DNA from: Viridothelium virens
Taxonomy: Eukaryota > Ascomycota > Dothideomycetes > Trypetheliales > Trypetheliaceae
Assembly (NCBI GenBank): GCA_010094025.1
Contig: ML991786.1
Span: forward strand, 186,001-250,000
Direction of reading: 5' to 3'
DNA: 64,000 bases
Shown: positions 10,800 through 24,000 of the stretch, in pieces
How the letters are laid out: each line of letters begins with the position of its first letter
How positions within the stretch are numbered: position 1 is the stretch's first letter
Program-made: the position numbers and the translations under genes
The notes under the pieces: model-generated
The model's database searches: none
What the model was told of the DNA's origin: nothing
Seen by the model: only the letters and a program-made list of their open reading frames with translations

Positions 10800-12566
10800 T
10801 CACCCCATGAAAAACCAAGGCCTTTTCTCACCGTAATCCTGTCCGGGGATTTCAAAGGGAAGTCCAATGATATCCTTGAACACATTCATGTCCAAGGCTC
10901 CTGCCAAAACTCCTGAGGTGTCCATTGGCATAGGAATGACTACTCCGCATTCCCAATTTCTGGCAGTGAGCTTTGCCTGCTTTGTCGCCCGATCCGTGAC
11001 TTTCTTGCCCCAGGCACTTTCTGAAAGGTTCGCACTCCCCATGTATGCCCAAGCTATAGGCCTCTTTGCATCACCCTCTCCATACTGCTGGCCACGTACG
11101 TACATAATCTTATTGTGACTCAGCAGGCCTCTTCTCTTGGATTGGTAATCGCGCATGATCTCCCGAGGAAATGTAGCCGCATCATACCATTTCGATTGCA
11201 AGCAAATCGTGCCGCCATTATTTGGGCCCCCGGTACTGCGGTGGACAGTTTCGTCCGTCGGAAAATACACTCTGAAGTAATCTTTCATCTCCTCAGCAGG
11301 TTGGCTCTTGATCGTTGATGTTTTTCCGAAGAAGTCGGATTTCGAGCGCTTTCCACCACTGGAAGGGGCTCCGCTCCCGTCTTCTTGCCCTTTTGCGGCA
11401 TTGTATATTGTCCTGAGGAAGCCATCATTCAGCGAACCGATGGACGATGCCGCGAAATCGATATGAATTGGATCCTCCGTCTGTACGCCCAAGGACCTTA
11501 CGACACGACCCAGCCCTGGAAAGCCTGTCCGCTTCCCCTTCTCACCCAAATGGGCACCTCCAATCGTATGCACGAACCCTAAATGCTTCGTCTTCTCAAA
11601 ATCGAACTTCAGTAGCCCCTCCTTTACATCCTCCTGCATCCCCATCGCGTCAACAAAATACATCAGCTCTTCCCCAAACGGCGTAAGTTCTCCCCTCACC
11701 ATCCGCTGATTGTCCGATAACCGGGGCAAATCGATAAGGAATACGGAATTCTCCATCACTCCAGTCTCGCCCCAATCGTACGGCACCAGGTTCGCACTCG
11801 GTACCACCACGCGCAGATACTCTGCGTGGAACAGTAGCATCAGCTTCGAGTGCATGCACGATACCTGGCCCAGCATTGGCGGGAAGCACAGCCGTACATG
11901 TGGCCAGTTCTGGGTCTCGCGAAGGTATTCCTGTCGCTGGGCCTCCTCCTTGGCCTGCATCACGAGGACAAATTTAGTCCTGGAGGCGTTGATCTTATCG
12001 AGTAGCCATTCGGTATCCCACTGGAAAGCACTGAGCACAGCAATGCGGACTGAGTCGGATTGGAGGACTTCTTCGATTTTGATGTCGTTAGACCGCTCAT
12101 GTCCAAGGGCCCAGGTTCTTTTAACGATGCCGGCTGGGTACTGGAGAGGTGCGGAAGTATATGTGTCAGATTGGGTGTCAGGAAGTCCGTTATTCTTGAC
12201 GGGAGAGCTTGGGTGTCCGCAGTTCAATCTACGGGTCTTGTTTGGTCTCTCGGAATTGCGTGTTAATTCAGGCGGAGAAATGGATCTCTGGCACGTTCGA
12301 GCAGCTATTCGTGCTAGTCGTTCTTTCTCCATAGCTTTGCGATCCAGTTGCGAAAGTCCGGAGGCCTCCCGGAAGTCGTGACTTCTAGCAACAGCGGCAT
12401 CGGTGCTGTTTGTGCGAGACTGAGGCGACGAGGACTTGACCTCCTGCTCTAACGGGGACGTCTGGCTGGCTGGAATGAAGTTTGTAGGCCGAGCCGCATT
12501 GGATTGAGACTGCTCCAACGATAGTGCAATAGCAAGCTTAAGATCTTCATCCTCAGAGTCAGCCAT
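10800..12566 (-). CDS. TDP1: tyrosyl-DNA phosphodiesterase 1
   Basis: Nuclear repair enzyme that hydrolyses the bond between a topoisomerase I tyrosine and a DNA 3' end, and cleans other blocked 3' ends. Single exon, 588 aa. The start at 12566 is the ATG just before the acidic MADSEDED segment; the open frame runs 59 codons further upstream but looks like leader. The two HKD half-sites of the phospholipase D superfamily are visible: HSKLMLLF (H239, K241), followed by VVPSANL, and HNKIMYV (H484, K486), followed by YMGSANLSESAWG. Residues about 5-20 (EDLKLAIALSLEQS) match the consensus of a ubiquitin-interacting motif. A Ser-rich linker separates this from the catalytic core. Length is close to human TDP1 (608 aa). 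Confidence 0.93.
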   Translation of the reverse strand: MADSEDEDLKLAIALSLEQSQSNAARPTNFIPASQTSPLEQEVKSSSPQSRTNSTDAAVARSHDFREASGLSQLDRKAMEKERLARIAARTCQRSISPPELTRNSERPNKTRRLNCGHPSSPVKNNGLPDTQSDTYTSAPLQYPAGIVKRTWALGHERSNDIKIEEVLQSDSVRIAVLSAFQWDTEWLLDKINASRTKFVLVMQAKEEAQRQEYLRETQNWPHVRLCFPPMLGQVSCMHSKLMLLFHAEYLRVVVPSANLVPYDWGETGVMENSVFLIDLPRLSDNQRMVRGELTPFGEELMYFVDAMGMQEDVKEGLLKFDFEKTKHLGFVHTIGGAHLGEKGKRTGFPGLGRVVRSLGVQTEDPIHIDFAASSIGSLNDGFLRTIYNAAKGQEDGSGAPSSGGKRSKSDFFGKTSTIKSQPAEEMKDYFRVYFPTDETVHRSTGGPNNGGTICLQSKWYDAATFPREIMRDYQSKRRGLLSHNKIMYVRGQQYGEGDAKRPIAWAYMGSANLSESAWGKKVTDRATKQAKLTARNWECGVVIPMPMDTSGVLAGALDMNVFKDIIGLPFEIPGQDYGEKRPWFFMG

Positions 12567-13804
12567 CTGTACCCGAGCAAGCCGCAGAAAGGTCGTATAG
12601 CAGTGTGGTGCTTTCGAAGCTCTGTAGAACTTGCAGAAGGACCTGCTAGTCAGCAAGCATCTTCTCATAAGTTTAAGCTGATGGCCGACGCTTGGGTCTG
12701 TAGCGCAATATTTAGCATACAACTCACTTCTTACCGCGCTCACATCTTGGTCGACCCCCTGTTCTGCTTAGTCAGCGTACGCGGGCCAGGCAAACTCAGT
12801 TTCAGTCTATCAGTACTCTGAGCTCAAATAGGGTGGAATCCGCTTTGAGATTTTCTACGTCGAAAGTGTCTAGAACGGGACTCTCACCCTTGATCCGAGC
12901 CCCAGTCCCCATGGAATTTTACGTCCGCCCTCATCCGGCCAAATCTTGTGCTACAAAATTACCATTTCGGACTGATTAGAAGTAGTCCGAGTTGAGGCCT
13001 GGTGAATGGGACTTAGCACTAGTCAACCGAGCGTTTGGTGTCGTCGAGGTGAGTCGCGGTACATGTACCTAAGGCACTACTACCTAATTCCGCTAATACA
13101 TAGTTGAAACGGAAGTCGCTGTGAGGCAGGAGCAAGCAGGGGCTGCGGAGCCACGGTCCGGCCCGAGACATTAGTAGCTCGCCATTCTCATCTACCTAGT
13201 AAGGTACAACCCATCCATCCCTCCACCCTCGCTCCACTCTGTGTGTAGTGCTCCCATCTGGTGCACGCGCTCGGGATGCAGTCTCCAGATGAACAGCACC
13301 TACATTCACGGCCGACATACTCGATGACTTGATCCTCTTCCAGCTGCGCCTTGGGAATGCGGCAGATGTAGGTTGATTGGAGGCTGTTTCCTCAGTCTGA
13401 ATGCACTTGAGGCAGGATAACTTTTCGTAACCCGTCTTCTTCCATTTTGCGATGAGATATCCGACCACTTGGCAACTGTTCGGTAGCCAGTCATCTGGCT
13501 ATTTCGTGACGGCATTTCTTTCGTGCCAGAGATCATAGATATATCTTGAGTGTTGATACGATATTTGGAACACGGGCCCGAGCAGCTCATACCTTTGGTT
13601 CCCTTCGTAGCTCGCATTTTCAGGATCCTCTATCTTGGTTGCAATCTCGAGTAGCGTGTCGTCGATGTTGTCGAAGCTAGCGAGTGGCGATTTGCGGCTG
13701 CGAATGCTGCGTATAGGCGGCAGCTATGGTCAGACGTATGACGATGATGAGCTGCACGCGCATGATGATGTGTTGCAAGAGGATCTTCTCCGACACACTG
13801 TGAG

Positions 13805-13975
13805 GACCGGGCCATCGAAAACAACCGGGTGTGGCAGAAAACCAGAATCGTCAGATTACGGGAGGAGGTCGACACACGCAGTGAAGAGATCAAAGAACTC
13901 GAAAAGGAGGTAAGTAACCATCGCGGAGAGATCCTGCATCTCAAGTTCAAAACCGAGACGTTGAGACTCGTGTGA
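13805..13975 (+). pseudogene. possible coding remnant with a coiled-coil helix
   Basis: One frame encodes a charged heptad-like helix (RLREEVDTRSEEIKELEKE) ending at a stop at about 13975. It is followed in another frame by more helix-like sequence (RVMKLEDLFVKLNL). The upstream frame from 13635 also looks coding-like but differs in phase. I could not join these pieces with convincing splice sites. It may be a decayed gene, an unresolved exon or chance. Confidence 0.22.
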
Positions 13976-15637
13976 TGAAGCTCGAGGACCTCTTCGTAAA
14001 GCTAAACCTTGGGACAGCTTCGCAGTCGATGGAGACTTTATCAACGGAACACAAACCCAGTAGGAGTGCGCGCTTACCATGTCCCTCACTTCACGATAAT
14101 ACTCGAGACGAGAATAGGCTCTTTCTACCACTGCGAGTAACGTACACCATCTGATGCGCTTTGGCACACGAACATTTTGACTTGTTTCCAGAGGGGGCGA
14201 AGGATAGAGGGCACTGATGTTGTCACGCTACGGCAGGCGTGGGAATGGCAAGCATGGCGATCTGGACTCGGAGGACTGCAGCAGAGACATCGTATTGACG
14301 GACTGAGCGTAACTTTCTGAAGGGGACGTTTTTTTCTGTTCTTCTGTGCTTTCCATGCAAGGCATGGTCAAGACGTCTCAGCATTATAGCGCAGGCTACT
14401 GTTTCAGAGACATTACGGGGACTCATTTGAGAGAGGGAGGGTACGAGGTGGGAGCTGCATAGTTAGCCCTTCTCATCTAGTACGACCATCCATCCCTCCG
14501 TGCCTTCGTGCTTCTCTCCACTCTCACCGCGTTGTTTTCCGCGCTCGGGAGTTGCCGGTGCTAAACTTTTCGCCGCTTGCGTAGGTCAAATAAGGGGGCA
14601 AGCGTGCAATTATGGCTTGTGCGTGGTACGCGGGTGCGGTGCTGTCAGCGCCTTCGGGCTTGAAGCGAAAGCATCATGCCCTATCACTGGAACTGGTCAC
14701 GAACCACGCCAGGTCTGCATAACAAATCTAATAATTCAGGCCCACTTATCGCGCCATATTCTTCTTTTCCGCTGTTCTCGGAAGAAACCAGGGGTCTGAT
14801 CCCTTTTGCACGGACAAGCTCATCACGTGAACGGCATGCTAGTCCCGAAAACACCATGATCCATCTCAGCTCGACGCCTCTTCGCTTGACCTGGCACGCC
14901 GCGACTAGCTAATCTGGCGAGACCTTCTTAGCAGACACTGAGCAGTCAACTTTGTGCTAGGCACTATTAGCAGAAGACTGCCATCCTCGTTGTGTTCAGG
15001 CTTGAGTAGCCGTACGCCGCTCATCAGAGCTGTTCAGGTCGAGAACATGAGTTTGCGCGACTTTAAGAACTTCCACCCGCCTACTCTGTACAGTTTGAAA
15101 AGATCACGACAAGCGAACTTACATGAATCTCGCCTGCCGAGTGGCTCGGGCCAGATGCGCCCCTCAAATTTCTTAGGAGCCTTCTCAAAATCCAAGACCT
15201 AATTTCCTCGATCAAGTGGGCTTTCTTAAGCGATGATTTGTTTCTTTATACTGTTTTTGGCCTCCGCCTTCGGCTCTGATGTGAGTACACATGCATCGAT
15301 TTGCTTGGCAAAGGTCCCGATTGGCTGTTGGTTACTTGAGTGTAAACTCTCCTGCATCAATTCGGCAATTTGCGGCGCACCCGGCTCAAGAGGCTTTTTT
15401 GGATGGACCTCATTCTCCTACAACGCGGCTAGCCTCTAGCTACGGGCACTCGGGAGCGGAAGATCAGCGCGATTGAAAGCATGGCGAAGTTAAAGAGCTG
15501 AGGGTTTGAGGCTCAAAAGGCTCAAATTAGAATGGACATGCGTGCCTCGCTTGATGGCGAAAGAGGTGGCTGCTGTGATAAAAAGCAGGTAGATTGCGCC
15601 CTTTTCATAAGTTGCCCCCGAGACTCCCATCCTGTTT

Positions 15638-15645
15638 TATTTAAG
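15638..15645 (+). promoter_or_regulatory. TATA-like box
   Basis: A TATTTAAG motif lies 69 bp upstream of the start codon of the MARVEL-like gene, within the usual distance for a fungal TATA box. Identified by motif and position only. Confidence 0.3.
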
Positions 15646-15713
15646 ATCAGAAGCTCATCTTAAACACTATTGCTCGCAAAATTTCCAATCTGATACCATC
15701 CCACCCAAGCACC

Positions 15714-16550
15714 ATGGACTCAAGCAGAGCTCATATCCCCTTACACCCAAGTTGGTTCATTACCTTTCGTATCATTCAACTCGTTTTGACTGTGATTGTT
15801 CTTGCCCTCTCCGCTTATGGTCTTGCTCAAAGCTGGCTCACATGGGTGGCTCTCTGCATTGCAATTTTCACTGTAAGGCTGTTCGCTCAGTGTACTTTAA
15901 CAGTAATGGCTTACAATTCTGCTAGTGTGCGGTCGGCCTTCCGGTTCTCATCTGGGAGCTTGTGGCTATGACCGCGACTCCTAGGGCATACAACTACTGG
16001 GCTGTCCTTGCCTTTGATATTTTCCTTGTCATCTTCTGGCTCATCAGCTGGCCTTGGGTGGCTGCATTAGCTGGTGACATTGCCGCCGCAACAACATACA
16101 CGGGTACTTATACTTACGATTATGTGAAACGTGATTATTACTTTTACTCTGACGGCTATGTTTCTTCCACGTACTGGGCCATCCTTGCTGTGAATGCCGC
16201 TGCTGGGGCTGTGAATTGGTATGTTGCCTCATTACTACGTGCTTCTTGGAATATGACTAATCCGGACATGTAGGGTCATGTACGTGGTCACTCTCGTGCT
16301 GACCAGCATATATGTGTACCGGCATCGTCAAGCTGGTGGTCATAACCGCCCCACCAGTACGAGTGCACTTGAAGGCGGCGCTGCACCGACCTACGTTGCC
16401 GCTGGTCCGACTCCTGAGAAGTATGGGCCACCAGAGGCGATGATACCCACCAACGAGGTACCTCCACAGCAAGGGTATGCTCCAAGTCCTGTCCATACAC
16501 AGGCACAGAGCGATCAATATCCCACATATGCAGGGACTCGCAATGCTTGA
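15714..16550 (+). CDS. MARVEL-domain-like four-helix membrane protein
   Basis: Exons 15714-15872, 15926-16218 and 16274-16550 encode 242 aa. The introns are 53 and 55 bp, and the splices restore FTCAVGLPVLIWEL and VNWVMYVVTLV. There are four hydrophobic segments: about residues 17-38 (FRIIQLVLTVIVLALSAYGL), 42-65, 80-105 and 135-165. A polar Pro/Gln-rich cytoplasmic tail follows. An N-terminal arginine before a glutamine-bearing first helix and this layout are typical of fungal MARVEL-like proteins, which are linked to membrane apposition and vesicle trafficking. The tyrosine-rich loop (YTGTYTYDY) before the last helix is unusual. The function of this protein is unknown; other four-helix families cannot be excluded. 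Confidence 0.8.
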
Positions 16551-18071
16551 GCGGAAAGTCAGCTCTGCTGGGCCATTCCAACGTGTTCGTAATCTCCCCG
16601 AATACCTAGCCATACTTTATCATACGAATACAACGTCGACGTCGGGAGGCAAGGCGCAGCTAGGAATTTGAGCTTTCTTTGGACTTGGGAGAACTGGCTA
16701 GGATTTGACTTGTTTAATTAATCTATACAAGCATATATTCCATGAAGCGCACCTTACAACTCGTTCCTAAGCGCGCATTAGGTCATTGAACGAGTATGAC
16801 CGTGGCTGATGATGAGATGGCTCTACTTTCTCGACCGTGTGGTAGTGTAATGATCATGGCAAAATGCCAAGCCAATGGATCAAGAGCCAGACTCTGTGCA
16901 AAAGTAGGTCACCCTAACAAACAGCCTGTGGGTATCTAGGCCTTGGGTAGAATGCTTAGTGCGGAGACGGGACCTATGGCCCATGGGACTACTATTCTGA
17001 GACTCGTTATGCACCTCATGCCCTTAGCAGTCTGGCCAGGCGATGATGAGAGCCTCAACCGCAATGCTGCTCGCAATGTATTGCGGCAAACTAATGTAGT
17101 CTGCCTTCACAACTGTCGGTCTGTAGCTAGTGCTAAGAGTAGCGTTTTCAATCAAAGCGAACTTCATTTCCGAAGTATCAGATATCGTAAGAGGGACAAA
17201 CAGCCGTAGAAGTGATAACGAGGTCTCCCAGTGTGGAAAGAGCAGATAGATCTTTAGGGTCTCCTAAGAGGCGCACTATGCAGGCTTCGCAGCTCAAATT
17301 TCCGATCGAAGTACGAGGCAAACCTCAATTGATAGAACTCAGGTAGTCTGGACGACCTGGACCATCTGGAAGTACACGTCAGAGGATGGCCTTGGCAAAG
17401 AAAGTTGTCGACAAGGATTCCCTGTGAGTGTAGTCCGTACGTTCTCTATAACTTCGGGATCGTCAGGGGGTTTATTCTCCGAATCTATGTACGGGAATTA
17501 GGTAGAATACAAGTGGCGAAGATAGTGGCTAGTAAGCCTCCGTCGATCACCCGTAACGTCAAGGGCCTAAACACCGGTCGTACAATCACCCGGTGCACCC
17601 AATAATAGATAGATCGACATAGACGATTGTGTCGTTCGACGATTCTCGACCTGCGGCTACTGCTCTCGACAACTTGCAAGACTATGAGCTCGGAGAGAAA
17701 GTCGGAGAAGCACGTTGTCCGAGGGTCGCAGAGTGCTCATGCAAGTCAATCATTTATTTTTGAGGCAATTACGTAGAATGGTACGACGGCAGCTGCGCTA
17801 GTCCAAAAGAGGTCGAAACGTACGCCGGTGACCCATCAGCAAGCGGATACCTTTCGCTTACCTCATTCTGCGTGCTTCGAATGATCCTCCTCCCATTTCA
17901 CTTCAAGGACTCGCACAACTAACCTATCCTCATGGGCTTGATCGCGTGGATCCATGCTGCTCATTACCATCTTACTCGGGACCGATAACACAAGATCCGG
18001 CTGCGCGAGAGCAGCGCGCTTGCCTGGAGGAGGCCGCGTACAGCCATGCTTCTGTGGCTACCACTGCTGCC
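16551..18071. other. intergenic, upstream of FMP27
   Basis: About 1.5 kb with only short, overlapping open frames. It should hold the MARVEL-like 3' UTR and the FMP27 promoter. The FMP27 frame stays open back to 17946, but the first ATG there precedes a sequence unlike the family. I saw no repeat. Confidence 0.45.
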
Positions 18072-21000
18072 ATGCAAATCCCTAGCCTCTACTTCTTGTT
18101 GGCTGCTGCTCTACTCTTCTACTTAGGCACTTTTCTCCTCTTTGCTATCTTAAGAGTCATCACTGGCGTGTCCATCCAGCGAATCGGTTTTTCTAGCTTG
18201 CGCCGCATTTCCTTTTCGCCAAAGGAGGGTATCCGAATTGATATCAGAGGCCTAGGCTGGTCCTTGCATCGGCCGACCTTTGCGCAGCCAACATGGATAT
18301 CTATCGTCTTAACTGAGCTCACAGTATCCGTTGACTTGAAGCTCTTGAGCCCCAAGAGGTCCAGATCCACCGGCCACCGAAGAGGCGTCAATGGATCAGC
18401 AATCAAGTCGTCACCACCCTCAACACCGCCGCGCTCGCCCACACTCAGCGATAGTGGCTTCGTCAACGATGCAGAAGAGTCGGATGAGCGAAGAAGCCGG
18501 ACGTGGGAACAATTGACTGACCTGAAGGAGAAGATAAAGCGGCTACATCGAAAAATACGATGGATACGGATGGTAGATGTTGTCGCTACTGCTTCGACTT
18601 TGGTGGTCGCTGATGTGGGCTCAATTCACATTGGAAGCTTCACTATGGCCGTGGACACAAGGAGAAAGACAGTGGATAGGACACGGCTATTTCAACATAA
18701 GAAGGCTAAGGCGCATGCACAGCAGCCAGCGGAATGGATTTTCACCATACGATCAGTCCTATTCACCCCAAAAGGCTACGAGTCCTCCGAAATACTTGAT
18801 AACTGTACACTGAATGTTCACGGCTTTCTTTATCAAGAACTGGATGGCTTGCGCGATGCTTCTATTGCGCTTAAGTTTGGCCGGGTGAGTCTACGTTACG
18901 ACGAAATTCAGTCGTGCCTCGATGAGATAAAGCGCATGCGTGATGTCTACGGTAGGCAGACGGCAAATATCAGTGATGTCTCGTTGGACGAAGTCATGGA
19001 CGAGATTGACCAGCCGGGCAGCCGTGAGGAACGAATAGTGCGGACCGTATCAGATTCAAGAGAGTTTGTAAGCTCTATCCTTCGGGGGATACATGAGATA
19101 CAGTTTGCAATCAGTTTCTTCGGTGTAACTCGAGAAGTCCCCGTGACTCGATCCAAACGTCCAATACGCATGAATCTATCGATGAAGGAACTCAGCTTGG
19201 ACGTACTGCGTTTGGATCCCAAAAGCCCAGCGCACCGAATGTATTTTTCGCCGGACGATATTGCGCATCAGGCCCTCATTGCAGTCGTCGGAATTTCCGT
19301 TGGCGTCGATGATGGTCAAGAGCATCCAGATCGGCTGCTTTACATCCCAATGGCGACAGCAACAATGAGGACCACTTTGCCCTCAAAGACTATCCAGATG
19401 TCTCGAGGACGAGGGAAGACATTCGACGAGCGAAACACCAATATTCTTTACGCCAACCTTGTCTTCACATCTCCATCGGTGGATTTTGATCCCAAGCATT
19501 TACCGCTAGTCTTTGCCATCCTTAAAGCTCGAAGATCGAACCCTGGCGGCAGACGCCACCGCCCAAATAGAAGACACCGTTTGATCTCCCGCCTATTGCC
19601 AAAAGCCAGTGTTAAGATATCGATACACGAACCCGTCATCCGTATCTCTTTACCTCCACAAAACTCTGCAGTCCCTCGTAGTGACGACGATTTCGATCTC
19701 CTCATAGCGACCATGTCGCTTGTCTCACTCGACATTGATTCCTCACACTCGGCTACCGGGGAATCCCATTACTCTATCACATCGAATCTCCGTATCACCT
19801 CCCATCATCTTTACTACCAGACGCACTTGAATAATAAGCACAATCTCTTACTTACAGACACCATGGAGCTCAAAGTACAGGTCTCTGCTACACCGGATAT
19901 TTTGGTCATGGCTGAAGGAGATCTCAAAACATTCTCCATCTACATGGTCAGGCCGGAGATATGTGAGGGCGTCAGACAGATTCTTCATCATTTGAGAGCG
20001 GATAGTGTAGCCAAACAAGACCAGTCTACTCCTCCTTCACAGAACCAAAGCTTTCTAAGAGATATGCCTACCTGGCTTCGGCATTTCCATTTCTCAGGCT
20101 CTGACATTAATGCCGAGATCGCTGGATATGATCGAAAAGTGTCCAGCACTGCACGTGGCTTAGCAGTACAGCTTGCCTCTTGGAGTGCCGAATACAAAGC
20201 GGATCGTACAGATGATGCTGCAATGTTCTCACCAACACGTCGAGCGACAAGTAACATTCGCCGCGCAGATGGCCCCCCAAGGGCTGCATCTCCATCTCCA
20301 ATCCGTAAGCGGCAGGGGAGTGTGACAGACGGACGACGTTTGGCAGTACACTTCCAAGGGCTTGATGCTTTTGTGGTCGAATCAGCGGAAGTCTGGGAAC
20401 CTGACCCTTTCTTTTCCATCCCCCGCTTTGAGGTTGCCTGTTCAACTTCGACAGATATGCAAGGCCCTGTCTTTCACGTCAACTCTATGGCTCGAGAAGT
20501 GTATGCCAATTATTCTCTCTACCGGCACTATGCAATTGGAGTCGCCGTGGTGGCTCTGCGGGATACATTCATGAAGCAGACTGAACCCTCTTCGCCAAAT
20601 TCATCACCTTCACCTGTATCTCCTCAGGATGAGAAGAAGTCGTTCGACGCAAGGATACAGAATCCGGACATTCAAATAACACCAGTTGGGCCCCCCGAAA
20701 TCACTACGATCGACTTCAGATCTACACTGCTCCAGTTGAAGGCGACTATGCCAGGCGAGCCACCCCTTATGGCTCAAGTCTACGGACTGGAGGCTGGCCG
20801 CCATAGATGGTCTTTACCTTTTCTTCGCACCCGCCTGGCCCGTCTGTATGCCAGATCGCCCAAATTAAAGGAGTCCTGGGCTCGGATAGTAAGTGTAAAG
20901 TCCTTGCGTTTAGACCTTCGTGAACAGCGCAGGAAACATGGCGCGAACTTTTCCCAAGAAAGAATAGTCGATGTTGCCACGGAAGCTATCAGGATTGGAG

Positions 21001-24000
21001 TGCCTCATCAGCTGGTCATTCACAACATCTTCGACAATATTACAAATGTCGTGAAGACCACAAAGCAACTGCATCATCGTCTGATCACAGGATCCGAGGA
21101 TGATATACTGCAGAAAGAACCACAAGGACCTACGCACGTCCCGAAAATTTCTCTCCGAAGCCAGATTTTCGTCTTCGAGATCGAGGATGACCCCTTTGAG
21201 TGGAAACTCGGAACAATTTACCGTCTTGGACTCATCGAACAGCAGCAACGACTTGCCCGTGAAGAAGCATTCAGGCTCAAAGTCAAGACATTAGAGCAAA
21301 ACGACGCGAAGAAAGGCTCTCGCAGAGGCAAAAGCCACGTTCGGAGCCGATCGAGGCCTAATACAGAGGACGAGGGAAAGAGGAGTCGGCCCCGTGACGA
21401 CGCTCCAAGACCTCGTGGGCGTTCTGGGTCTCCCTCCGGAAAGGACGATAAACGCATACGCTACGATACCGAAGGCCAATGTGGGCTCAGTAGGCAGGCC
21501 AGGAGAAATATCAAACAAGCGCGAGAGCGACTTGATATGTACAATTCCCAGAGCTGGAAGAGACGCATCGATCGTGGTCTTCGATTCCAAAATCGTGCAA
21601 TGCGAGACATTCGGTCTATGTTGTGGGGCGTGGACGAGTTGCCGGACGATGTTGAGCAGACTGAATCTGTGCTCGACATACCGCAACGGCCCGCCTTGGC
21701 AGCGTTAGTGGTCAGTGATTTCGGAATCGTTATCGATCGACCCTCCTTCCCAACTGACCAGTATCCCGAATTCTTACATAACATTGGAAAAGGAATGCCA
21801 AAGGATATGCAATATGGCCTCCTGATCCCAATGAATCTTAATATTACCATGGGCGAAGCTCGTGCTACGCTGCGCGATTATCCCCTTCCAATGCTGCACG
21901 TGCCTGCGATCCGACCTGGTCAATCGCCAAGGCTTCCGAGCCTGTCGTTGCGGACCGATTTTGTTGTTGCCGAGGAATTCAGGGATCAGGAGTCTACAAG
22001 GCACGTTCAGGTCACAGTCGTGCCTCCGAAGACTACGGATGCTCAAAGTGCTACTAAAGGTCTGGTCGTTGATGTTCCACGCACAGTCTCGCCTGTTAAG
22101 ACTTTCTCGGATGTCAAGATCGATGTCAATACGAGCGCCGCAACTCGTTTCACTTGGGGAACTTCATACCAACCAGCAATCCAGGATATGATGCAAGTGG
22201 TTGAGGGATTTACCAAGCCTCCTGTTGACCCTTCAGAAAGGGTAGGCTTCTGGGATAAGATCAGACTCAATTTTCACTCCCGCGTCAACGTTGCTTGGAA
22301 AGGCGATGGAGACGTGCATCTGATACTAAAAGGTATTCATTGTTTTTCTAATTGATCTCTGTAAATTCTCAAGGTACTAAATTGATACAGGTTCCCGAGA
22401 TCCATATATGGTCACTCAACAAGGTGCTGGCTTCGTTATGTGCTGGCGCAATGATGTTCGATGGAGTATCTGCGAAGATCCTGACCCACGAAAATTCATG
22501 ACCGTAAACAGCGGAGACTATATCCTTGCCGTACCCGACTTTAGTCAATATGCGCGACATTCTCGGGCCATTGACGAAGGTGAAAACAGCAGCGTCAGTT
22601 CCGCTACCACGGGTGCTCGATCTGGACAAATGTTCAAAAAGGTGGTTATGAAGCTGTCTGGGGATGTCCAGTGGCTAGCTGGCTTGGTATTCGAGAGAGA
22701 CGTTGATGATCGCCAGCGATCTTTCGATTTCAAGCCCCATTACGAAATTGTTCTCAAGAATCCAGACCAATCCACAAATCCCCTGCCGCCAGATTACGAT
22801 GCATACAGAGGTTTCCGAAGCAACCACATCCATATGTCTGTTGCGATTGCCGCGCCTGTGAATCGCGACTGGTCATTCACAAACCTCAAGCCATCGTCGA
22901 ACTATAATAGCATTCATTTGTCTCCTCGCTTGTTCACCCACTTCTTCAGTTGGTGGTCCATGTTCCAGGGAGCAATGTCCTTGCCCGTCCGACAAGGAAA
23001 CCTTTGGCCTGGTCCTGAAAAATCCAGCAAAAAATTTGGTCGCCACCTTGCCACAATGAAGTACAACGTGTGCTTGTCTCCGGTTTACCTTAGTCATATC
23101 TACAAGCATAAGGATGCCGATGAGTACAGTTCTGGTGTTGTCTCGGCCACAGGCACCAAGACGAGACTAGATAGCTTTATGCTCGATCTCCATCAACGGC
23201 GTGAAGAATTCCCGATGCCAATACCTGGGATCAACAAGCAGAACAAAACCAGCAGAATGAAAATAAACCAATGCCAGCTGGACTTTATATCAGCCGATTT
23301 CCGAGCTGTCTCAGCCTCCATCAAGGGCACAAATCCAAGCGACATCGAGACTATGCCGGATGAGATAATAGCGTCAGTCGGTCAAGGCGAACCTTCCACG
23401 CCTGACATGTCTCGATTCCATATCCCAGATAATGATTACGGCTGGATTGATATGGACGATTTCGTCGAACTTGACTGGATCCTCCCCACTCAACACCACC
23501 CCGAGACCAAGATACTGCCACTTGCTTATGCACCAAGGTTTTCGTACTTTAGACAAACTGATCACCAGCGTGGAAAGACGACAAATACCGAGAAACGTAG
23601 TCCGTTTGGGAACGAGCCTACGCATTTCTGTGTCATGTCTGCCAGAAACGATCCACGTCGAGTTCAAGTTGATTTGATTGATGAACGACTTCGCCAAATC
23701 TCTGAACAGCTGAGGAACAACGAGCGTGCTGTCGGCGAAGCAGAGCTTCAAGTTATAAGAGAGGGCAGCAGCTCGACACAAAAGGCAAAGGACGAGCTCG
23801 AGATGCTCCAGAAGCACAGTGCTGCTTTAAAGCGCAAACAAGAATTTCTAGAGGCTATGCGTCGTACACTGCAGCTAAGACTCGACAACGATGAGAATCG
23901 AGCAGTGCCGGATCCTGAAGTGGCAGAAGAGTGGTTCGAGGCCAAAGCGCAGCCAGAAGAAGATGGATATGTTGATAACCTGGACTCGGCCCCACTCGCT

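Larger units (their letters stand above)
12567..15713. other. gene-poor 3.1 kb between TDP1 and the MARVEL-like gene
   Basis: It includes the TDP1 promoter on the left and the MARVEL-like promoter on the right. Open frames here are short, overlap on both strands and match nothing I recognise, apart from a possible coiled-coil exon at 13805-13975 listed separately. Confidence 0.45.

Noticed and set aside
11710-12381. 223-codon plus-strand frame antisense to TDP1
   Set aside because: It lies wholly within the TDP1 coding region, whose motifs are unambiguous; it is a shadow frame.
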